Shown: piece after piece, positions 15,956-23,382 of the stretch
Layout: each line of letters begins with the position of its first letter
Numbering within the stretch: position 1 is the stretch's first letter
Origin: an uncultured bacterium
Lineage (GTDB): Bacteria; Patescibacteriota; Patescibacteriia; 2-12-FULL-60-25
Length of the DNA stretch: 64,000 bases
NCBI GenBank assembly: GCA_937949995.1
Contig: CALFEO010000033.1
Coordinates: forward strand, 31,482 to 95,481
Direction: 5' to 3'
Notes under the pieces: generated by a model
Told to the model about the DNA's origin: nothing
Seen by the model: only the letters and a program-made list of their open reading frames with translations
The model's database searches: none
Position numbers and translations under genes: made by a program

Positions 15956-17353
15956 ATGTTCGCCCACATCGACATGAACTCCTACTTCGCCTCCGTCGAG
16001 CAACAAGCCAACCCGCACCTCCGTGGCCGTCCTTTGGGCGTTTGCGCATATCTGCACAAAGCCGGCTGCGTCATCGCCGCCTCTGTCGAAGCCAAAAAGT
16101 GCGGAGTAAAAGTCGGTATGAGTATGAGCGAGGCCAAACAAGTTTGTCCGCAAATGAGGTTTATCCAAAACGATCCGGCCAAGTATCGCGCCGTTAGCTC
16201 GCGCGTTTTCTCTCTCTTCCACGAGCTTACCGATAAAGTCGAGCATTACTCCATCGACGAAGTCTTTCTCGATCTTACCGGCTGGTATCGCGACGAAGCC
16301 GAGGCATCTTGGGCACTTTGCAAAGCACGCTTGCGCATCCAAGCCGAAGTGGGCGAGTGGCTGACTTGCTCAATCGGCATCGCACCCAACAAATTCCTCG
16401 CCAAGCTCGCCTCGGACATGCAAAAACCCAACGGCCTCACCATCATCACTCCCGATAATCTCGATGATTGTTTGGCAAAATGTGATCTCGAAGATGCCTG
16501 CGGAATCGGCAAACGCATCCGTCGTCGTTTAAATAAACTCGGCATCTTCACTCTTATCGATTTAAAAACCTATCCGGTCGGCAACCTCATCCGCGCCCTC
16601 GGCATCGCCGGCCACTACTGGCACGAACGTCTATCCGGCAACGAAATCGACCGCTTCGAACAATCCTTATCGACGTGGGACGTGGGACGTGGGACGAGCG
16701 ACGAAATTCAGAGTCATAAGTCCGAAAATCGTAGTTCGTCATTCGAAATTCGTAGTTCGATCCCAAAGTCAGTCGGCCACTCCTTCTGCGTCCCCAAACG
16801 CGCCAACGATCAAAACTTGATCTTGCCAATCCTGCTCCGCCTCACCGAACGCGCCGGCCGCCGTCTCCGCAGTTTCGGCTACTACGCCCGCGCTATGACA
16901 ATCCAAGCCAACTGCGTAAACGACCCCCTCGTCAAAGGGGGATATCCGGCGCAACGCGTCGGATTGGGGGATTTGAGCGAAACCGTAGGACGAGTAACAA
17001 CAGTCAAGTTTGTCGACCCCGCCAACGACCCTTTCAGTTTGGTCCACGCGGCTACGCAAGCTCTCGAGCAAATCTGGCACGGCGAGCAAGTAACTTTCCT
17101 CGCCATCACTCTCTCTGATCTGGTCCCGCCTAACCACCAACTCCACTTTCCGCTGGAAAAAACCCTCTTTAATAAAGAGGGATATTCGACGCGTCGCGTC
17201 GGATTGGGAGATTCCATCGACTCCATCCGCGACCGCCACGGCGAGGAAGCTATCATCTTTGCTTCCATGATGGGCCTAAGCTCGGATTACGCACCCGACC
17301 GCATCGGCTTCCGCAAAACCGAAGGCGTGGATATCCAAGTTTCCGGTGTTTGA
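15956..17353 (+). CDS. dinB: Y-family DNA polymerase (DinB/Pol IV type) with repeat insertions
   Basis: 465 residues. The catalytic carboxylates are Asp6 (AHIDMNSYFAS) and Asp101-Glu102 (YSIDEVFLD); the steric gate is Phe11. Helix-hairpin-helix (ACGIGKRIRRRLNKLGI) and little-finger domains follow. It performs translesion synthesis, presumably SOS-induced. The little finger contains three stretches from intergenic repeat families: about residues 240-270 (GACGTGGGACG and ATTCGTAGTTCG words), 322-340 (NDPLVKGGYPAQRVGLGDL) and 402-420 (KTLFNKEGYSTRRVGLGDS). All preserve the frame. The protein is about 100 residues longer than usual. Activity is probably kept because the palm motifs are intact. 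Confidence 0.92.
   Translation: MFAHIDMNSYFASVEQQANPHLRGRPLGVCAYLHKAGCVIAASVEAKKCGVKVGMSMSEAKQVCPQMRFIQNDPAKYRAVSSRVFSLFHELTDKVEHYSIDEVFLDLTGWYRDEAEASWALCKARLRIQAEVGEWLTCSIGIAPNKFLAKLASDMQKPNGLTIITPDNLDDCLAKCDLEDACGIGKRIRRRLNKLGIFTLIDLKTYPVGNLIRALGIAGHYWHERLSGNEIDRFEQSLSTWDVGRGTSDEIQSHKSENRSSSFEIRSSIPKSVGHSFCVPKRANDQNLILPILLRLTERAGRRLRSFGYYARAMTIQANCVNDPLVKGGYPAQRVGLGDLSETVGRVTTVKFVDPANDPFSLVHAATQALEQIWHGEQVTFLAITLSDLVPPNHQLHFPLEKTLFNKEGYSTRRVGLGDSIDSIRDRHGEEAIIFASMMGLSSDYAPDRIGFRKTEGVDIQVSGV
16674..16768 (+). repeat. In-frame repeat insertion 1 in dinB
   Basis: Contains iterated GACGTGGGACGTGGGACG and ATTCGAAATTCGTAGTTCG words, the same word types found just upstream of dinB at 15834-15950. 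It encodes a low-complexity Ser/Arg/Glu-rich loop before the conserved PKSVGHSF. Confidence 0.65.
16922..16972 (+). repeat. In-frame two-hairpin repeat 2 in dinB
   Basis: CCCCCTCGTCAAAGGGGG, GATAT, a CGGCGC/GCGTCG region and ATTGGGGGATTT: a close match to the intergenic copy at 12805-12856. Read in frame as DPLVKGGYPAQRVGLGDL. Confidence 0.8.
17162..17212 (+). repeat. In-frame two-hairpin repeat 3 in dinB
   Basis: CCCTCTTTAATAAAGAGGG, GATAT, CGACGCGTCGCGTCG, ATTGGGAGATT: a third copy of the family, read in the same frame (TLFNKEGYSTRRVGLGDS) as copy 2, giving a shared GY-x-x-(Q/R)RVGLGD peptide. Confidence 0.78.
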
Positions 17354-17366
17354 AAAAAATAGTTTT

Positions 17367-18095
17367 TTATTGTCCCGCTGTCGGATCCAAACAACCTGCG
17401 CTCGGTTTGCCTTTTGCATTGGGCTCGCAAAGCAATTGCACCATATTTCCCATTTTGCGATTTACATGCACTTCTCTCCAAGTTTCTGCAGGAGTTCCAC
17501 AAAACCAAATCAATTCCGTATCCGTAATTGTTTTTGGCAGGCAGACAGGCAGACCGGCATCGAGTGGATTAACCTCTTCATTTATAGATTCTTGAGTTCT
17601 TGCGCTGATCACAACAGCCAAAGCTTCGGACAAAGGCTTTCTATATGTATAAACAATCGTCTTTTCCGGAAATTCCACAGCCCATGTAAAAATTTGCAAT
17701 TCATTATGGATATTGCACAAACTTGTTTGCAACGATCCTTCGGCCTGTGATTGTTTCAGAGCCTGCAAAAAATCATCATCCGGATTTTCCGGCAGATGTA
17801 TCCGCTCCGCCATTTTCAACGCGGCTTCTGATTCTTTTGCCTCATAATCACTTAACCATTTCAACAAACCTTGGCTATGCTTAAATTGCAAGCACGGCAT
17901 TGCGCCTTGTATGTTTGGTATCGGTTCATCTTTAGCGGAATCGGCTTCATCAGGGCTTACAAGTGCTTCGGAAGCGGAAATCACCGGAGCTTTCTTTTGA
18001 GTTCCAACACTTACCGGCGCTTCTTTTTCGCCACAACCAGCTCCAAAAGAAGTTATGGCAAAACCAAACGCAAATAAGCAAAATAATCTCTTCAT
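17367..18095 (-). CDS. Lipoprotein of unknown function
   Basis: 242 residues with a lipoprotein signal (MKRLFCLFAFGFAITSFGAGC, lipid Cys21). The mature region has a Pro/Ser/Ala spacer (VSVGTQKKAPVISASEALVSP), then a globular part with paired cysteines (CLQFKHSQG, LCNIHNELQ, VCLPKTITDTELIWFCG, LLCEPNAKG, GCLDPTAG). No family recognised. It is convergent with dinB; the two stop codons are 13 bp apart. Confidence 0.65.
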   Translation of the reverse strand: MKRLFCLFAFGFAITSFGAGCGEKEAPVSVGTQKKAPVISASEALVSPDEADSAKDEPIPNIQGAMPCLQFKHSQGLLKWLSDYEAKESEAALKMAERIHLPENPDDDFLQALKQSQAEGSLQTSLCNIHNELQIFTWAVEFPEKTIVYTYRKPLSEALAVVISARTQESINEEVNPLDAGLPVCLPKTITDTELIWFCGTPAETWREVHVNRKMGNMVQLLCEPNAKGKPSAGCLDPTAGQ

Positions 18096-18127
18096 ATCCC
18101 GCCCATATTAACACACCCGTCCAAAAC

Positions 18128-18161
18128 TTGACAAAATACAGTTATGAATATATATTCATAA
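18128..18161 (+). promoter_or_regulatory. Promoter overlapped by 20-bp palindromic operator
   Basis: TTGACA (18128-18133), 17-bp spacer, TATATT (18151-18156). The perfect palindrome TTATGAATATATATTCATAA (18142-18161) covers the spacer end and -10, the usual place for a repressor. It drives the DUF5320-DUF134-Dsb operon; the DUF134 HTH protein is the obvious candidate regulator. Confidence 0.72.
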
Positions 18162-18223
18162 TAAAGGTCGTCAAATTTTATTCTTTATTATTTTTTATTT
18201 ATTATTTATTATTTAATACAGTT

Positions 18224-18430
18224 ATGCCCAATCAAGATAAAACCGGCCCTCGAGGCCAAGGACCAAAAACCGGGCTCGGTTTAGGTCCGTGTAATGACAA
18301 TTCGTTCAATGTTCCCCAAGATCGCCCTCTTGGCAGAGGCCGTGGCGTTCGTGGAAGAGGTGCCGGCGCAGATAAAATCAGGGGCACGGGTCAAGCAACA
18401 GGCCTGGGCCGCGGCAGACGCAGTGCATAA
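18224..18430 (+). CDS. DUF5320-like Gly/Arg-rich small protein
   Basis: 68 residues: MPNQDKTGPRGQGPKTGLGLGPC followed by GRGRGVRGRGAGADKIRGTGQATGLGRGRR. The opening matches the DxTGPxGxGPxTGxGxGxC pattern of DUF5320-type proteins, often found beside DUF134 and dinitrogenase-cofactor-like genes. Function unknown. The start is the first Met after the leader; an upstream extension of the frame would cross the promoter and is rejected. First gene of a three-gene operon. Confidence 0.75.
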   Translation: MPNQDKTGPRGQGPKTGLGLGPCNDNSFNVPQDRPLGRGRGVRGRGAGADKIRGTGQATGLGRGRRSA

Positions 18431-18452
18431 TTTGAGGTATAATACTTAAGTT

Positions 18453-18737
18453 ATGGTGCGTCCCCGTAAAATAAGACGCATCCGGAGCAATCCGGACGTC
18501 TTATATTTCAAACCCCGCGGAATCCCGTTAAAATCTCTTGAAGAAGAGATTCTTTCGGTCGACGAAGTCGAGGCTTTACGTCTTTATCACGTTAACGATC
18601 TGGATCAAATAACTTCCGCCTCACGCATGAATATTTCGCAAAGCACCTTTCATCGTCTTGTTCAATCCGCGGAAAAAAAACTCGCTTGCGCCATTATTCA
18701 AGGTAAAGCTATCCGTATCGATATCTCAAATCAATAG
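18453..18737 (+). CDS. DUF134 (UPF0251) helix-turn-helix protein
   Basis: 94 residues. Starts MVRPRKIRRI, has the family's LSVDEVEALRLYHVNDLDQITSA segment, and a C-terminal sigma-70-region-4-like helix-turn-helix (ISQSTFHRLVQSAEKKLACAI). Predicted DNA-binding protein. It lies 22 bp after the DUF5320 gene and 3 bp before the Dsb-like gene, so it is co-transcribed. It may bind the palindrome at 18142-18161, but that is inference. Confidence 0.87.
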   Translation: MVRPRKIRRIRSNPDVLYFKPRGIPLKSLEEEILSVDEVEALRLYHVNDLDQITSASRMNISQSTFHRLVQSAEKKLACAIIQGKAIRIDISNQ

Positions 18738-18740
18738 TCT

Positions 18741-20132
18741 ATGAAAATTAAATTATTCACCGGTTTAATTTTGTCTCTCGTGGTTTCCATTTTGGTTTTT
18801 GCAAATGTCGCAATCGCACAAACAATCGCACCCATCTATTTGTTTTGGGGTGATGGCTGTCCGCATTGCGCCGCGGAAAAAATATTTTTGGAAAAACTTA
18901 AATCGGAAAATCCCAACATTCAAGTTGTTGATTTTGAGGTTTACAAGAATCGCGCCAATTTGGATCTTATGATTAAAATCGGCGAGCAAACCGGAGCTGA
19001 TGTTCAGGGTGTGCCTCTAACCATAATCGGCGATCAAATTATCATAGGTTATTTAAATGAAGCGGTAACCGGCCAACAAATAAGGCTGGCTGTTAACCGC
19101 TGTCTCACTGCAGGCTGCACCGATATCGTCGCACCGCTTATCGGAAAGCCGGTTAAACCCGTTTCTCCGCCGCAAATTCAAGAACCCGTACAACCTCCCG
19201 ATGTTCCCGCACAAGATCCCGCTAATATCGCAGAACCTAATCCTCCCGCTTCAGACCCGACAGAAATCCCAACCGATTCCAAGTCCGCAACCGACGGTAA
19301 AGTTGTTGACGATGAGGCTGCTGATTCGTCGGGCAATCTCCAAGACGCGGCCGCTCAAAATCCGGCAGTTGTTTCCGAAGCCGCCAAGATCATAAACTTT
19401 CCTTTAATCGGCGAATTGAATTTGTCAGCCATGTCTTTGCCGGTTTTAACCATCGCTCTCGGAGCTTTGGACGGATTCAATCCTTGCGCCATGTGGGTTT
19501 TGGTTTTTTTAATCGGATTGTTATTGGGCATGCAAAACAAACGGCGCATGTGGATTTTGGGTTCTGTCTTTATCATAGCCTCGGGTTCCGTATATTTTTT
19601 ATTCATGGCCGCTTGGCTTAATCTGATTTTATTTATCGGCTTTCTCTTCTGGTTGCGTTTACTGATCGGTATGGTTGCTTTGGGCGGGGGAGCTTACAAT
19701 CTTCGTGAGTTTTTCGTAAATAAAGAAAACGTTTGCAAGGTAACCGGCGCGGAAAATCGTCAGCGAATTTTTGCCAAGCTGAAAGAAATTACACAGCGCC
19801 AATCTTTTTGGTTTGCGCTTGTTGGTATTATCGCCTTGGCTGTCGCCGTCAATCTGGTCGAACTGCTTTGCTCGGCCGGCTTGCCCGTTGTATTTACGCA
19901 GATTCTGGCTTTAAACAATCTGCCGGCCTGGCAATATTACGCCTACCTTATATTATATATACTCATTTTCATTTTGGATGATTTGATTGTTTTTATTATA
20001 GCCATGTCCACGCTCAAACTGACGGGTCTCGGCAGTAAATATGCACGTTATTCACATTTGATCGGCGGAGCCATTATGGTTATCGTCGGATTACTGTTGA
20101 TTTTTAAACCCGAATGGTTGATGTTTGGCTAA
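18741..20132 (+). CDS. Thioredoxin-like domain fused to CcdA/DsbD-type membrane domain
   Basis: 463 residues. After a signal-anchor (1-26) comes a thioredoxin-fold domain with FWGDGCPHC (Cys40, Cys43) and a cis-Pro region (GVPLTII). A Pro/Ala/Asp-rich linker (about 140-215) follows, then six membrane helices with FNPCAMW and VELLCSAGLP, matching the cysteine pair of CcdA/DsbD that passes electrons across the membrane. The likely role is moving reducing power from cytosolic thioredoxin to an extracytoplasmic thiol domain within one protein. TrxB at 26520 could feed it. Confidence 0.85.
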   Translation: MKIKLFTGLILSLVVSILVFANVAIAQTIAPIYLFWGDGCPHCAAEKIFLEKLKSENPNIQVVDFEVYKNRANLDLMIKIGEQTGADVQGVPLTIIGDQIIIGYLNEAVTGQQIRLAVNRCLTAGCTDIVAPLIGKPVKPVSPPQIQEPVQPPDVPAQDPANIAEPNPPASDPTEIPTDSKSATDGKVVDDEAADSSGNLQDAAAQNPAVVSEAAKIINFPLIGELNLSAMSLPVLTIALGALDGFNPCAMWVLVFLIGLLLGMQNKRRMWILGSVFIIASGSVYFLFMAAWLNLILFIGFLFWLRLLIGMVALGGGAYNLREFFVNKENVCKVTGAENRQRIFAKLKEITQRQSFWFALVGIIALAVAVNLVELLCSAGLPVVFTQILALNNLPAWQYYAYLILYILIFILDDLIVFIIAMSTLKLTGLGSKYARYSHLIGGAIMVIVGLLLIFKPEWLMFG

Positions 20133-20165
20133 GTATAAGCCAAATCCTCATATACGTTGCAGGGC

Positions 20166-20194
20166 TTGCCAAATTCGTGTTTTTATGCTATCTT
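20166..20194 (+). promoter_or_regulatory. Promoter of RRM protein gene
   Basis: TTGCCA (20166-20171), 17-bp spacer, TATCTT (20189-20194). A leader of about 120 nt follows, containing a small stem (CGCGC/GCGTG) and a short upstream ORF. Confidence 0.55.
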
Positions 20195-20260
20195 ATCCGT
20201 GGAATGTTCGTGCGAATGCCATCCTATCGCGCTTAGCGTGACAGGGTCGAAGGAGTAAAG

Positions 20261-20302
20261 ATGTGTTTTACGTCTAGGTGTGCGCAAAGAAGTCCAGTTT
20301 AA
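20261..20302 (+). CDS. Short leader ORF upstream of RRM gene
   Basis: 13 codons (MCFTSRCAQRSPV) preceded by a strong GAAGGAG ribosome-binding site at the right spacing, better than the one for the RRM gene 20 bp downstream. It may be a regulatory leader peptide whose translation affects the next gene. The alternative is a chance ATG after a purine run. Confidence 0.35.
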   Translation: MCFTSRCAQRSPV

Positions 20303-20321
20303 TTCTTCATGCAACAAACGC

Positions 20322-20579
20322 ATGCCTACAAAATTATTTGTCGGCGGTATCCCTTACCGTGCGACCGAAGCTGAGCTCGAAGAGCTTTTCAGCCAAGCCG
20401 GCGAAGTCGTTTCCGTGTTCATTCCCTTGGACCGCGAAACACGTCGTCCCCGCGGATTCGCTTTCGTGGAGATGACAGACGAAGCCTCTGCCGAAAAAGC
20501 CATCGAAATGCTCAACGAAACGGACATGGGTGGACGCCAAATCGTGGTCAATATGGCCCGTCCGGCAGAAGCTCGCTAA
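20322..20579 (+). CDS. RRM-domain RNA-binding protein
   Basis: 85 residues, a single RNA recognition motif: RNP2 is LFVGGI at the start and RNP1 is RGFAFVEM in the middle, with the usual beta-alpha-beta spacing. It resembles the cold-inducible single-RRM proteins of cyanobacteria and other bacteria, thought to bind RNA as chaperones. I chose the internal Met (MPTKLFVGG) because the upstream frame has no domain homology. Terminator follows directly. Confidence 0.9.
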   Translation: MPTKLFVGGIPYRATEAELEELFSQAGEVVSVFIPLDRETRRPRGFAFVEMTDEASAEKAIEMLNETDMGGRQIVVNMARPAEAR

Positions 20580-20596
20580 TCCCGATCAAAAAAATA

Positions 20597-20622
20597 AAAT
20601 CCTCCGTTAATCGGAGGATTTT
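20597..20622 (+). terminator. Intrinsic terminator after RRM gene
   Basis: Perfect stem AATCCTCCG / CGGAGGATT with loop TTAAT, flanked by A-rich 5' and T-rich 3' sequence. Confidence 0.85.
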
Positions 20623-20677
20623 GATTTTCATGATTTTCATTTACAATCAAGCCGTCTCGTGATAATTTGTGTGCATT

Positions 20678-23368
20678 ATGGCAAACCAATATCCTTTCAA
20701 AGATATCGAATTAAAATGGCAAAAATGGTGGGAAGATAATAAAACCTATCAAGCCAAAAATCCGCAACAAACAACTGCTCAAAAATTTTACGCTTTGGTC
20801 GAGTTTCCTTATCCGTCCGGCGATGGCCTGCACGTTGGCCATCCGCGTTCTTATACGGCTTTGGATATTTTGTCGCGCAAAAAGCGGATGCAGGGCTTGA
20901 ATGTTATCTATCCCATAGGCTGGGATGCTTTCGGTTTGCCCACTGAAAACGCGGCCATCAAAAAAAAGATGCAGCCTGCCAAAGTCACCGAGCAAAATGT
21001 CGCGACTTTTAAACGCCAAATCAAATCTTTGGCAACCGGTTTTGATTGGTCGCGCGAAATAAATACAACTGATCCCGCTTATTACAAATGGACACAATGG
21101 ATGTTCATCCAATTTTATAACTCATATTTCGACAAAACTCAAAACAAAGCTCGTCCCATTGGTGAATTAACGATACCGGAGGATATAAAAAACGGGGGAG
21201 AGTCCGCCATTAAAGCATTTGCGGATGCGGAGCGCATGGCTTTTAAAGCCAAAACCGCAATCAACTGGTGCCCTTCATGCAAAATAGGTTTGGCAAATGA
21301 AGAGGCTCAAGGCGGAGTTTGCGAACGCTGCGGCACGCCTGTCGAAAAACGCGAAAAAGAACAATGGATGATCCGTATCACTAAATACGCTGATCGCCTG
21401 ATCGATGAACTTGCTGAAGTCGATTATCTTGAAAAAATCAAAACCCAGCAAATCAACTGGATCGGCCGCTCAACCGGAGCCCTTATTAAATTCCAAATTG
21501 CGAATGCCAAATCCCAAGTGCAAGATGTCTCCGGCCATAATATTTATAATGAAATTCCCGCAGGGACTCAATCATTGGTATTTGGTAATTCGTCATTCGT
21601 AATTAATGTGTTCACCACTCGCCCCGACACATTATTTGGCGCCACTTATCTCGTCCTTTCTCCGGAGCACGAACTGATCTCAACTTGGAAGCGAGAGGGC
21701 GTCATCAAAAACATCTCCGAAGTGGAATCCTATCAAGAATCAGCCCGCAAAAAATCCGATATCGAACGTCAGGAAAACAAAGAAAAAACCGGAGTCAAAA
21801 TCCAAGGAATCACAGCCGTTAATCCGGCCACGGGCAAAGAAATTTCGGTTTGGATCGCGGACTACGTCCTTTCCGGATACGGCACGGGTGCAATCATGGC
21901 CGTTCCCGCCCACGATGAACGCGATTTTGAATTTGCGAAAAAATTCAACCTTCCCATAATTCCGGTTGTTCGTCCGCCATCACTCGATGCCATAGCTTCT
22001 ATCTCCATGTTCACCAAAGGCCAACCCGAACAGCTCTCTGTCGTTGCCGATTGCTATTCCGGCCACGGCACTTCCATGAACTCCGGCTTTCTGGACGGTC
22101 TTGAAACTTCCGAAGCCACACAAAAAATCATTACTTGGCTTCAAGAGAATGGCCATGGTCACGCAGAGGTCAGCTACAAACAGCGCGATTGGGTCTTCTC
22201 ACGTCAGCGCTATTGGGGCGAGCCCATACCCATGGTGCATTGCGATAAATGCGGTTGGAATCCCGTGCCCGAAACCGATTTGCCCATCATGCTTCCCGAA
22301 GTTGCAAACTACGAACCAACCGACAGCGGAGAGTCGCCGCTTTCCATCATGACAGATTGGGTCAATACAACTTGCCCCGTCTGCCAAAGCTCTGCCAAAC
22401 GCGAAACCGATACCATGCCCAATTGGGCCGGATCTTCTTGGTATTATTTGCGCTACTGTGATCCGAACAATGAACAAATATTTGCGTCACCCGAAGCTTT
22501 AAAATATTGGATGCCTGTCGACTTGTATGACGGAGGCATGGAACACACAACCCTGCATCTTTTATATTCCCGTTTTTGGTACAAATTTCTTTTTGATCTC
22601 GGCCACATTCCCGTTTCATGCGGAGTCGAGCCTTATGCTTCGCGCATTGCACACGGCATGATCTTGGGCGAAGGCGGAGTCAAAATGTCCAAATCCAAAG
22701 GCAATGTCATTAATCCGGATGATGTTATTGCCGAATACGGCACCGATGTTTTCAGGTGCTACGAAATGTTCATGGGTCCTTACGACCAAGATGCCCCCTG
22801 GAGCACCCAAGGAATCCAAGGCATCAAACGCTTCCTCGATAAAGTCTGGTCACTAAGTGAAAAAATAACAAATAATAATGAACAAATAACAAAGATTTCG
22901 GACGGTTCCAAGTTCGAGTCAATTCTGCATAAAAGTATAAAAAAAATCGGCGAGGATATCGATGCACGTCATTTTAATACCGCCGTTTCACAGCTCATGA
23001 TTTTAACCAATGCTTTGTTGGATGCCGATTCCGTCTCCAATTCCGATTTCGAATCATATCTCAAACTCTTGGCTCCGTTCGCTCCGCATATCACCGAAGA
23101 AATTTGGCATGATTTGGGTCATGAAACTTCAATTCATCTGGAACCATGGCCAAAGTATAATCCCGATTTGTTGATCGAGGATACTGTTGTTATCGGAGTT
23201 CAGGTAAACGGCAAAGTCCGCGGTCAGATCGCCATTGCGCCTGATGCCGCGGAAGCGGAAGCTGTGAATCTTGCCGGCCAAGATGCCAACATCGCCAAAT
23301 ATCTTGCATCCGGCAAACCCAAAAAAGTCATTTACATTCCCGGTAAAATATTAAATATCGTCATTTGA
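20678..23368 (+). CDS. leuS: Leucyl-tRNA synthetase with in-frame repeat insertion
   Basis: 896 residues from the MANQYPF start. Class Ia signatures: HIGH as HVGHPRSYT in FPYPSGDGLHVGH, a zinc-like CPSCKIG...CERCG, the editing domain with FTTRPDTLFGATY, and KMSKS in GVKMSKSKGNV. It charges tRNA-Leu. Between ALIKFQI and the conserved VFTTRPDT there are 36 residues where about 10-12 are usual; the extra DNA (21491-21603) has the GCCAAAT-element words. The insertion is at the entry of the editing domain, a surface loop, and leaves all motifs intact. The gene ends overlapping the upstream extension of the ugd frame. Confidence 0.95.
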   Translation: MANQYPFKDIELKWQKWWEDNKTYQAKNPQQTTAQKFYALVEFPYPSGDGLHVGHPRSYTALDILSRKKRMQGLNVIYPIGWDAFGLPTENAAIKKKMQPAKVTEQNVATFKRQIKSLATGFDWSREINTTDPAYYKWTQWMFIQFYNSYFDKTQNKARPIGELTIPEDIKNGGESAIKAFADAERMAFKAKTAINWCPSCKIGLANEEAQGGVCERCGTPVEKREKEQWMIRITKYADRLIDELAEVDYLEKIKTQQINWIGRSTGALIKFQIANAKSQVQDVSGHNIYNEIPAGTQSLVFGNSSFVINVFTTRPDTLFGATYLVLSPEHELISTWKREGVIKNISEVESYQESARKKSDIERQENKEKTGVKIQGITAVNPATGKEISVWIADYVLSGYGTGAIMAVPAHDERDFEFAKKFNLPIIPVVRPPSLDAIASISMFTKGQPEQLSVVADCYSGHGTSMNSGFLDGLETSEATQKIITWLQENGHGHAEVSYKQRDWVFSRQRYWGEPIPMVHCDKCGWNPVPETDLPIMLPEVANYEPTDSGESPLSIMTDWVNTTCPVCQSSAKRETDTMPNWAGSSWYYLRYCDPNNEQIFASPEALKYWMPVDLYDGGMEHTTLHLLYSRFWYKFLFDLGHIPVSCGVEPYASRIAHGMILGEGGVKMSKSKGNVINPDDVIAEYGTDVFRCYEMFMGPYDQDAPWSTQGIQGIKRFLDKVWSLSEKITNNNEQITKISDGSKFESILHKSIKKIGEDIDARHFNTAVSQLMILTNALLDADSVSNSDFESYLKLLAPFAPHITEEIWHDLGHETSIHLEPWPKYNPDLLIEDTVVIGVQVNGKVRGQIAIAPDAAEAEAVNLAGQDANIAKYLASGKPKKVIYIPGKILNIVI
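21491..21603 (+). repeat. GCCAAAT-family palindromic element in frame within leuS
   Basis: Left arm words AATTGCGAATGCCAAAT, centre with GGCC, ATAATATTTATAAT and CCCGCAGGG, right arm words TTTGGTAATTCGTCATTCG. The same word set and centre appear in the intergenic copies at 9640-9860 and 29424-29625. The reading frame is open through it. Confidence 0.78.
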
Positions 23369-23382
23369 CGAATGTCAGCTAT

